Source of the DNA: Gemmatimonadota bacterium
GTDB taxonomy: Bacteria > Gemmatimonadota > Gemmatimonadetes > Gemmatimonadales > GWC2-71-9
Direction of reading: 5' to 3'
Length of the DNA: 11,711 bases
NCBI GenBank assembly: GCA_025360265.1
Contig: JANYCP010000067.1
Coordinates: 1-11,711, forward strand
Positions 1 through 5,588 of this stretch are shown here, piece by piece; position 1 is the stretch's first letter; every line of letters starts with the position of its first letter. Both the position numbers and the translations under genes were made by a program. The notes beneath the pieces are model-generated. The model ran no database searches. It saw only the letters and a program-made list of their open reading frames with translations, and was not told the DNA's origin.

Positions 1-137
1 TTCTTTGCCTTGGTCAGGTACTTCTTCTTGACCCTGTCCCGTTCTTCGAGTTTGAGATAGCAGCTGATGACCGGATGCTTCCCCGGCTTCATGCTGAGAA
101 TGTCCTGACGTGCCGCTGTTGGTCGAACCTTCGCCAT
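1..137 (-). CDS. Unidentified protein, N-terminal 45 codons only
   Basis: The gene starts at ATG (137-135) and runs off the left edge in an open frame. The visible protein begins MAKVRPTAARQDILS and continues with VISCYLKLEERDRVKKKYL. It is rich in Lys and Arg and shows no signal peptide or membrane segment, so a cytoplasmic protein is likely. A consensus-like Shine-Dalgarno AAGGAG sits 6 bases before the ATG, which supports this start. It begins 21 bases after the stop of the mutase gene, so it is probably co-transcribed with meaB and the mutase. The block around 'VISCYLKLEERDR' faintly resembles the opening strand of bacterial eRF1-like (baeRF/Vms1-type) proteins, which often start with a 'vvSlYLdl' motif. 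That is only a weak resemblance; too little of the protein is visible to assign a function. Confidence 0.72.
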   Translation of the reverse strand, partial: MAKVRPTAARQDILSMKPGKHPVISCYLKLEERDRVKKKYLTKAK

Positions 138-143
138 CACGTG

Positions 144-149
144 CTCCTT
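144..149 (-). promoter_or_regulatory. Ribosome binding site of the left-edge gene
   Basis: AAGGAG on the minus strand lies six bases upstream of the ATG at 137. It is the closest match to the anti-Shine-Dalgarno sequence among the starts checked in the window, and it fixes the start of a gene whose body is not visible. Confidence 0.7.
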
Positions 150-158
150 GACTGTCTC

Positions 159-1853
159 TTAGAAGAACACCGGCTCACGATACGCGCCCCATACCAGTTC
201 GAGCACGTGCCGGATCTCGTGGAGTGTGCTATACGCCCGCGCGCAGTCGAGCATCGCGGGGATGATATTCCGATCTTCTCGCGCCGCCCGGTCGAGCTCG
301 GCGAGACACGCATCGACCTTGGCCTGATCGCGGCCGGCCCGCATCTCGGCCATACGACGGCGCTGTTGCACTTCCGCCGTGTCGTCAATCCGCAAGATGT
401 CGATCGGCGGCTCATGTTCCTCAACGAAAGCGTTGAGTCCGACAACGGTGCGGCGACCCGATTCAACCTCGGACTGGAATCGCGATGCCGATTGTGCAAT
501 CTCCCGCTGGAACCACCCGGCCTCGATCGCCGCCACCGTTCCGCCCATTGCCTCGACCTTGGCGAAAATTGCCTCGGCTTCCGCCTCGAGCTGATCAGTG
601 AGCGCTTCGATGTAGTACGACCCGCCCAGCGGGTCGGCGACATTGGCCGCGCCGGTTTCGTACGCGAGGATCTGTTGCGTGCGCAATGCCACACGCACTG
701 ACAGCTCTGTGGGCAGCGCAAGTGTCTCATCGAGCGCATTTGTGTGCAGCGATTGGGTACCGCCGAGCACGGCTGCGAGCGCCTGATAGGCGACGCGGGC
801 GACGTTGTTCACCGGCTGCTGCGCGGTGAGGGACACGCCGGCAGTCTGACAGTGGAAGCGCATCTTGAGCGATCGCTCATCACGGGCACCGTAGCGATCG
901 CGGAGATGGCGTGCCCAGATCCTACGCGCCGCACGGAGTTTGGCGATCTCCTCGAAGAACTCGTTGTGCACATCCCAGAAGAACGAGAGACGCGGGGCGA
1001 AGCGATCCACATCGAGCCCGCGCGCCATACCGCGTTCCACGTACGTGAAACCGTTAGCGAGCGTGAACGCGAGTTCCTGGCCCGCCGTCGAGCCCGCTTC
1101 GCGAATGTGATATCCAGAAATCGAGATCGAGTTCCACTGCGGGGTGTGGGTCGCAGTCCACTCGAAGAGATCTACAATGATCTTGAGGGATGGCTCGACC
1201 GGATAGATCCACGCGTGCTGCGCGACGAATTCCTTGAGGATGTCGTTCTGGATCGTTCCCTGCAGCTTGGCGATCGGGACGCCCTGTTTTTCGGCGGCAG
1301 CCACGAAGAAGCAGAAAAGAATCGCCGCCGGACCATTGATCGTCATTGATACGGAGACCTGGTCGAGCGGAATGCCGTCGAACAGCGTCTCCATGTCGGC
1401 GAGCGACGAAATCGCGACGCCGCACTTGCCGACTTCACCTTCCGAGCGTGGATGATCCGAGTCGTATCCCATGAGCGTCGGAAAGTCGAACGCCACCGAG
1501 AGACCGGTCTGACCACGCTCCAGCAGGAACTTGTAGCGCTGGTTGGTGTCTTCGGCGGTTCCGAAGCCGGCAAACTGTCGCATCGTCCAGAGCTTGCCGC
1601 GATACATCGTGGGGTGAATGCCGCGCGTGTAGGGATACTCTCCTGGCAGCGGTTCAATCGTGGCGATATCCAGCGGCGTGTACACCGACTCCACATCGCG
1701 CCCGGAGATGGTACTGAAGTCGCTGTCGGTGCGACTGCGCATCGTCGCGATGCGAGCCTTCCATGCGGCGAGTTCCTGCCGCAGTCGCGCCAGCTCTTCC
1801 TCCTGCGCTGCGACGCGTTCGAGCAGCGCGTCGTGCGAACCGATCGTCGTCAT
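159..1853 (-). CDS. B12-dependent acyl-CoA mutase large subunit, isobutyryl-CoA mutase-like
   Basis: Adenosylcobalamin-dependent carbon-skeleton mutase of the methylmalonyl-CoA mutase family: catalytic TIM-barrel subunit of 564 aa, cytoplasmic. Residues 1-45 form a charged, probably coiled-coil leader. The barrel runs from about 65 to 560 and includes TMRQFAGFG (90-98), GLSVAFDFPT (117-126), TIQNDILKE (200-208), SISGYHIREAG (244-254, with Tyr248 and His249 matching the catalytic Tyr and His) and GGTQSLHTNALDE (364-376). The protein stops after the barrel, so the B12-binding domain must be a separate subunit, and none is encoded here. The residue pair that selects substrate in the family is Phe94 and Gln212. 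Methylmalonyl-CoA mutases have Tyr and Arg there, while isobutyryl-CoA mutase (IcmA) has Phe and Gln. The C-terminal ending 'EPVFF' also recalls IcmA. The ATG overlaps the meaB stop (ATGA), and AAGGAAGGGG (1870-1861) serves as ribosome binding site. The family call is firm; the substrate is inferred. Confidence 0.95.
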   Translation of the reverse strand: MTTIGSHDALLERVAAQEEELARLRQELAAWKARIATMRSRTDSDFSTISGRDVESVYTPLDIATIEPLPGEYPYTRGIHPTMYRGKLWTMRQFAGFGTAEDTNQRYKFLLERGQTGLSVAFDFPTLMGYDSDHPRSEGEVGKCGVAISSLADMETLFDGIPLDQVSVSMTINGPAAILFCFFVAAAEKQGVPIAKLQGTIQNDILKEFVAQHAWIYPVEPSLKIIVDLFEWTATHTPQWNSISISGYHIREAGSTAGQELAFTLANGFTYVERGMARGLDVDRFAPRLSFFWDVHNEFFEEIAKLRAARRIWARHLRDRYGARDERSLKMRFHCQTAGVSLTAQQPVNNVARVAYQALAAVLGGTQSLHTNALDETLALPTELSVRVALRTQQILAYETGAANVADPLGGSYYIEALTDQLEAEAEAIFAKVEAMGGTVAAIEAGWFQREIAQSASRFQSEVESGRRTVVGLNAFVEEHEPPIDILRIDDTAEVQQRRRMAEMRAGRDQAKVDACLAELDRAAREDRNIIPAMLDCARAYSTLHEIRHVLELVWGAYREPVFF

Positions 1854-2884
1854 ACTCTCGCCCCTTCCTTCAGTGCGGTGACGATTTCACTAGCCAGGTC
1901 ATACGGTGAAGTCTTCCCTGCCGTGACATCGTCGAGACGGGCTGCGATCATTTCGTCAGCGTGCGAATCCTGCCAGAGCCAGCGGCGCATCGCGCGCTCG
2001 ACCACTTCGCGGGTGCGCTGCGCCAATCGAGTGCGCCGCCGCAGTTCGAGCGTGCCAGTGGTGCCGAGCCAGGTCCAGTGTTGCTCGAGCGCTTCGAGTA
2101 CCGTTCCAATTCCTTCACTGCGCGATGCGGTCGTGACCAGCACTGGCGGACGCCACACGGTGGGGTCAACCGCCGTTGCGATCTTTGGCGTCGAACCCGA
2201 TCGCAACGCACCGTGGTGGGCCGGTACGCGAGCCGCTTTCCCGGTGCGCAGATCGAGCGACATCTCCAACTCGCGTCGCAACTTGTCGGCGCCTGGCCGG
2301 TCGGCCTTGTTGACCACGAACAGGTCCGCTGCTTCGATCACTCCCGACTTGAGTGTCTGGATGCCATCACCCGATTCGGGAACGAGCACGAGTACGGTCG
2401 AGTCTGCCATCCGGGTGACGTCGAGCTCGGATTGACCGACACCGACCGTCTCGACGAGGATCCGATCATATCCGGCCGCATCAAGCACGTCGCACACTTC
2501 ACGTGTGGCGGTGGCGAGGCCGCCGAGGGAGCCACGGGTTGCCATGGATCGGATGTAGACGCCGGGATCGAGGGCGACCGATTCCATCCGGATCCGGTCA
2601 CCGAGGAGTGCGCCGCCGGTAAATGGGGACGTTGGATCGACGGCGACCACGGCGACGCGATGCCCCTGCGAGCGGTAGGCGGTGACGAGACGTTCGGTGA
2701 GGGTGGATTTGCCGGCGCCAGGCGGACCGGTAATGCCAATTCGGCGGGCCTTTCCGAGCTTGGGGTGGAGGTTGGCCAGCAGCTCCTCAAACCCCTCGCG
2801 GCCGTTTTCCACAATCGACACAGCGCGCGCCAATGCGGCGACTTTTCCATCCATTAGCGCATCGGTGAGAGCGGCGTCGGCCAT
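1850..2884 (-). CDS. meaB: MeaB/ArgK-type G-protein chaperone of a B12-dependent mutase
   Basis: P-loop GTPase of the MeaB/MMAA (older name ArgK) family, 344 aa. Family members load adenosylcobalamin onto acyl-CoA mutases, prevent their inactivation and expel damaged cofactor, using GTP hydrolysis as the gate. Visible motifs are the Walker A GPPGAGKST (53-61), the switch region around DPTSPFTGGALLGD (83-96), ETVGVGQSE (145-153, with the Walker B/switch residues) and NKAD (192-195) for guanine specificity. The C-terminal part (about 285-340) is the helical dimerisation arm. The frame stays open upstream to 3103, but family alignment starts at MADAALTDALMDGK, so ATG 2884 is chosen; the next in-frame ATG at 2854 is an alternative. 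No good Shine-Dalgarno precedes 2884. The stop overlaps the mutase ATG by 4 bases, which implies coupled synthesis of chaperone and client. Confidence 0.95.
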   Translation of the reverse strand: MADAALTDALMDGKVAALARAVSIVENGREGFEELLANLHPKLGKARRIGITGPPGAGKSTLTERLVTAYRSQGHRVAVVAVDPTSPFTGGALLGDRIRMESVALDPGVYIRSMATRGSLGGLATATREVCDVLDAAGYDRILVETVGVGQSELDVTRMADSTVLVLVPESGDGIQTLKSGVIEAADLFVVNKADRPGADKLRRELEMSLDLRTGKAARVPAHHGALRSGSTPKIATAVDPTVWRPPVLVTTASRSEGIGTVLEALEQHWTWLGTTGTLELRRRTRLAQRTREVVERAMRRWLWQDSHADEMIAARLDDVTAGKTSPYDLASEIVTALKEGARV

Positions 2885-2966
2885 GCTGGAACCTAGCACC
2901 ACGACTGGACTTAGGCCACGAATGCGGGGCGTGGTAGATTGGCCCATCCCAAACCGGCTGGCACAC
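2885..2966. promoter_or_regulatory. Divergent promoter region between meaB and a small membrane protein gene
   Basis: These 82 bases separate two divergent starts and must carry transcription signals for both. On the plus strand, TTAGGC (2911-2916) and TAGATT (2935-2940), 18 bases apart, make a fair sigma70-like pair 26 bases before the plus-strand ATG. On the minus strand, TAGGTT (2894-2889) ends five bases before the meaB ATG, a spacing that would suit a leaderless transcript. This would fit the lack of a Shine-Dalgarno there. Both assignments come from pattern matching alone. Confidence 0.4.
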
Positions 2967-3368
2967 ATGTTTCGAAGTATCGGCGCAGTACTCGGCGGGT
3001 TTGTGATAATGGCGGTGTTGGTAATGATCGGCACGATCGCCGCCGCCGCCGCGCTGATCCCGGGCGGGGTGCAGACCCTGCCAAATGACACAGACAACCG
3101 CACCGTCCCGAAGAGCTATCTCACCGCCAACCTTACCCTCTCGCTGCTCGCGGCAATCGCCGGCGGGTACGTGACGACCAGAATCGCGGTCGACAACGCC
3201 AGAATGCACGCCATGGCACTGGCGGCGTTGGTACTCGTCATGTCTGTGGTGTCGGCCGGACAGAATCGAGGCAAGGCGAACGGCCAGCCGGCGTGGTACA
3301 GCAAGGCAATCGCCTGCGTGGGAATCGCTGGCGTACTCCTCGGCGGTGTGATCGGAGCGCCGCGGTAG
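2967..3368 (+). CDS. Small four-helix membrane protein, function unknown
   Basis: This 133-aa protein is the only convincing plus-strand gene in the window. It starts MFRSIGAVLGG and contains four hydrophobic segments at about 5-31, 54-73, 79-97 and 113-130. They are joined by a polar loop rich in Thr, Asp and Asn (about 36-52) and a basic loop NRGKANGQ (100-107). The even helix count and the basic first residues suggest that both termini are cytoplasmic. I recognise no family motif or catalytic residue. ATG 2967 is chosen because it follows a plausible -10 element and begins the first helix directly; the frame is open further upstream, but there it lies antisense to meaB. No clear ribosome binding site is visible. 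The gene is transcribed divergently from meaB and converges on the cytochrome gene, so it is probably a single-gene unit. Confidence 0.8.
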   Translation: MFRSIGAVLGGFVIMAVLVMIGTIAAAAALIPGGVQTLPNDTDNRTVPKSYLTANLTLSLLAAIAGGYVTTRIAVDNARMHAMALAALVLVMSVVSAGQNRGKANGQPAWYSKAIACVGIAGVLLGGVIGAPR

Positions 3369-3383
3369 CCGCGGCGCCCGATC
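3350..3383. terminator. GC-rich hairpin between convergent genes, possible bidirectional terminator
   Basis: The arms GATCGG (3350-3355) plus GCGCCGCGG (3357-3365) pair perfectly with CCGCGGCGC (3369-3377) plus CCGATC (3378-3383). That gives 15 base pairs with a single bulged A at 3356 and a three-base loop, TAG (3366-3368), which is the stop codon of the plus-strand gene. On the minus strand the hairpin begins ten bases after the cytochrome c stop. No T-run follows in either direction, so it is not a classic intrinsic terminator. It could end transcripts weakly or protect 3' ends. Confidence 0.5.
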
Positions 3384-3393
3384 GCACACCGCA

Positions 3394-4074
3394 CTACTTG
3401 GGGCGCATTTCCAGCGCGGTCGGGAACGCCGGCGCCTTCAACGCGCCGATCTTCTCCACCGTGTATTCACTGGCCCAGAAATCCGGCGGCCCTTCGCTGT
3501 CGAGCACCTTGTTGACCGACGGTTTCAGACCGCGCTTGAGGTAAGCAGCGATCGCCTTGAGTTCGGCGTCGGTCATGTGACGCCATGCCGGCCAGGGCAT
3601 CGGCACGGCAAGGTAGTGCGGGTTCGCCGGGAAGTTTCCCTTGCCGGGCGTTGTGCCGGTGATCTCGACATCCGGCGTGTCTTCGGGACGGAGGCCGAAT
3701 CGAAGCGCGTTGAAGATCTGGCGTTCCGTGAAGCGGCCCAGTCCGGTCGCGTTGTCCGGCGTGAGGTTGCGGGGACGTGTGTGAAAGCACGGTTGCGCGC
3801 CCGGCGTCACAGCACACGGTCCGATCGCGAATTCCTGGAGCGGCGAGCGAACGCCGTCGAGCCAACCCTTCGACGACGGATCGCTGCCCCCGTGGCAGCC
3901 GGCGCAGTCGTGCGTGATGACGATATTGCGTCCCAGAAGGACCTGCGCCGTGACGGCGTCCTGCTGTTCAGTTGCACTCACGATCGTCGGCCGGAGCCAC
4001 GCGACCACGACCACCGCAACGACCGGCAGGATCCAGGCGAGATGCCGGTACTTCGAGTCTCTCAGCGCTGTCAC
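3394..4074 (-). CDS. Membrane-anchored c-type cytochrome
   Basis: Predicted monoheme cytochrome c of 226 aa, starting at GTG 4074. Residues 12-27 form one hydrophobic helix (AWILPVVAVVVVAW) that should act as signal anchor and place the heme domain on the periplasmic side. CAGCH (57-61) is the covalent heme-attachment site. Met159 in VPMPWPAW is the likely distal heme ligand, with Met167 as an alternative. TDAELKAIAAYLKRG (168-182) is the usual C-terminal cytochrome helix. An extra cysteine pair, Cys87 and Cys96, could form a disulfide. The frame is open to 4164, but GTG 4074 is preferred: it overlaps the oxidase stop as GTGA, is preceded by AAGGGGG at good spacing and leads straight into the anchor helix. 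As last gene of the long operon and partner of the multicopper oxidase, it may exchange electrons with that enzyme; this is inference. Confidence 0.92.
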   Translation of the reverse strand: MTALRDSKYRHLAWILPVVAVVVVAWLRPTIVSATEQQDAVTAQVLLGRNIVITHDCAGCHGGSDPSSKGWLDGVRSPLQEFAIGPCAVTPGAQPCFHTRPRNLTPDNATGLGRFTERQIFNALRFGLRPEDTPDVEITGTTPGKGNFPANPHYLAVPMPWPAWRHMTDAELKAIAAYLKRGLKPSVNKVLDSEGPPDFWASEYTVEKIGALKAPAFPTALEMRPK

Positions 4075-5585
4075 TTTTTCCCCCTTGAAGGTGGTAGACG
4101 GACCTGCAGGATTCCCATCATGCCATGATCCTCGTGATCGAGGATGTGGCAGTGAAACATCCATTGACCGGGAAAATCATCGAAGCGCACGGCGAAGCGC
4201 ACCGTTTCATGCTTCTTCACGTTCACGACGTCCTTCCAGCTCACGAACGGTTCGGGCACGCCGTCGCGATCGAGCACCTGGAACTGGAAGCCGTGCAGGT
4301 GAAACGGATGATCCATGGTGACGACGTTCTCGATCTGCCAGATCTCGATGTTGTCGAGTCGAGACCACACGTCGACGCGGTGCATGTCCATCATCCTGCC
4401 GTTGATCAGCCCCTGACTCAGCACGATCTCCCGGTGCGCGGCCACCCGGCTGGTGTCGAGGCGCTCGACGTGACGGAGCGTTGCCGGAATGACGACGGGC
4501 GCAACGGCGGGTGCCTGGAGATACTGGAGCGAGAGCAGGTCCCGCGAGATTTCCCAGTCGGCTGGACGCGTGTGGGGATCGTACCGGTCGTACGGCAGGT
4601 CCTGCAGCGTCGTGCGGGATCCCGGTGCCCCGGCGCCTCGTACCAGGAGCTCCACCCGCTCGGAATTGGCGAGCAGAAAGTCCTCGACCTCGACGGGTCG
4701 TTCGAAGAGCCCGCCGTCACCGCCAACATGGGTAAGGGTCTGTCCCGGAATCGCGAGACGATAGATCCGCGCCGCCGAGACGTTGATCACCCGCCAGCGC
4801 TGCACTTCCCCGGTCCGGATCGCGATCGTCGGCATCACCTGCCCATTGACGAAGAGCACGTTTCCCTCGCGGCCGTTCTCCTCATCCACGCGGCCCTGGG
4901 GCGAGTTGCCCGGCGCGATGTCGGGGGAGCCATCAGGGCGGAAGCGATTGTCCGACAGGATCAGCAGCTTTTCCGGCAGGCTCGCCGGCAGCGGATCGTC
5001 GGGATCACGGACCACGATCGCGCCGTACAGTCCCTTGGCGATCTGGTAGCCGGTGCGGACGTCCGGATGCGGGTGATACCAGTAGGTACCGGCTGTTCCG
5101 CGCGGAATAGTGAAGACGTAGTCGTAGCGCTGGCCGGCGCGGATCGGGCGCAACGGACTGCCATCCATATCGGCGGGGATGTGCAGGCCGTGCCAATGAA
5201 TTGTGGTCTTTTCGGCGAGGTTGTTCGTGAAGTGGATGATGACCTTGTCGCCTTCGTGCACATCGAGCGTCGGTCCGGGTACGCTGCCATTGTAGGCAAA
5301 CGCGTCGGTGACATGGCCCGGAAGCAACGCAAGGCGCGATGGTCCAGCGGTGAGGTTGACCTCGACAGTGTGCGGCGCTTTCGACAGGTTGACGAGCACC
5401 GGCGGAGCAACCAGCGTATCGCCCACCACCGGGAGCGGACTCGTGAATCGGCTGGCCGGGGGTGGCATCAATCCCGGCCCGAAGGCCGCTACCGACGCAA
5501 GCAGGGCCACCACCGGTATGCCGACGGGCAGTCTGACCAACAGGACCTCGATGTTGTCGAATGTGAAGCGTAGAAGATACCGCAA
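4071..5585 (-). CDS. Three-domain multicopper oxidase (laccase/CueO type), exported
   Basis: Copper enzyme that oxidises a substrate at a type 1 site and reduces O2 to water at a trinuclear cluster. Numbered from TTG 5585 (504 aa), all four copper motifs are intact: HWH (130-132), HPH (171-173), HPFHLHG (426-432) and HCHILDH (478-484). Cys479 is the type 1 ligand, and Met489, ten residues later, is the expected axial ligand, as in CueO. Three cupredoxin domains span about 60-200, 205-355 and 380-498. A hydrophobic N-terminal segment (about 15-38) looks like a Sec-type signal or anchor; there is no twin-arginine motif, although many such oxidases use Tat. The start is uncertain. TTG 5585 lies 3 bases after the mgtE stop but lacks a ribosome binding site, whereas TTG 5540 has GAGG five bases upstream and gives a compact signal peptide. 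The substrate (Cu(I), another metal or a phenol) cannot be read from the sequence. Confidence 0.95.
   Translation of the reverse strand: MRYLLRFTFDNIEVLLVRLPVGIPVVALLASVAAFGPGLMPPPASRFTSPLPVVGDTLVAPPVLVNLSKAPHTVEVNLTAGPSRLALLPGHVTDAFAYNGSVPGPTLDVHEGDKVIIHFTNNLAEKTTIHWHGLHIPADMDGSPLRPIRAGQRYDYVFTIPRGTAGTYWYHPHPDVRTGYQIAKGLYGAIVVRDPDDPLPASLPEKLLILSDNRFRPDGSPDIAPGNSPQGRVDEENGREGNVLFVNGQVMPTIAIRTGEVQRWRVINVSAARIYRLAIPGQTLTHVGGDGGLFERPVEVEDFLLANSERVELLVRGAGAPGSRTTLQDLPYDRYDPHTRPADWEISRDLLSLQYLQAPAVAPVVIPATLRHVERLDTSRVAAHREIVLSQGLINGRMMDMHRVDVWSRLDNIEIWQIENVVTMDHPFHLHGFQFQVLDRDGVPEPFVSWKDVVNVKKHETVRFAVRFDDFPGQWMFHCHILDHEDHGMMGILQVRLPPSRGKK
4080..4086 (-). promoter_or_regulatory. Ribosome binding site deciding the cytochrome c start
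   Basis: AAGGGGG on the minus strand is followed by five A residues and then GTG (4074-4072). It lies inside the last codons of the oxidase gene and favours the GTG over upstream candidates in the same open frame. Confidence 0.6.
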
Positions 5586-5588
5586 TTC

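Noticed and set aside
75..701. Plus-strand open frame opposite the mutase C-terminus and the left-edge gene
   Set aside because: It overlaps the conserved mutase 3' region on the other strand and has no motif or ribosome binding site.
1452..2435. Plus-strand open frame across the mutase/meaB junction
   Set aside because: It runs antisense over two well-supported genes, and its translation is low-complexity Ser/Arg-rich.
2885..3103. Upstream extension of meaB by 73 codons
   Set aside because: The extra stretch is antisense to the small membrane protein gene and precedes the family's normal N-terminus.
4075..4164. Upstream extension of the cytochrome c frame
   Set aside because: It overlaps the oxidase's copper-binding C-terminus, and GTG 4074 has both a ribosome binding site and the anchor helix immediately after it.
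4125..5573. Long plus-strand open frame of 482 codons opposite the multicopper oxidase
   Set aside because: It lies wholly antisense to a gene with all four copper motifs intact, its translation has no recognisable motifs, and long antisense frames are expected in GC-rich coding DNA.
4071..5585. Oxidase considered as a two-domain copper nitrite reductase, because a cytochrome c gene is adjacent
   Set aside because: Four copper motifs including HCHxxxH plus three cupredoxin-sized regions indicate a three-domain laccase/CueO-type oxidase.
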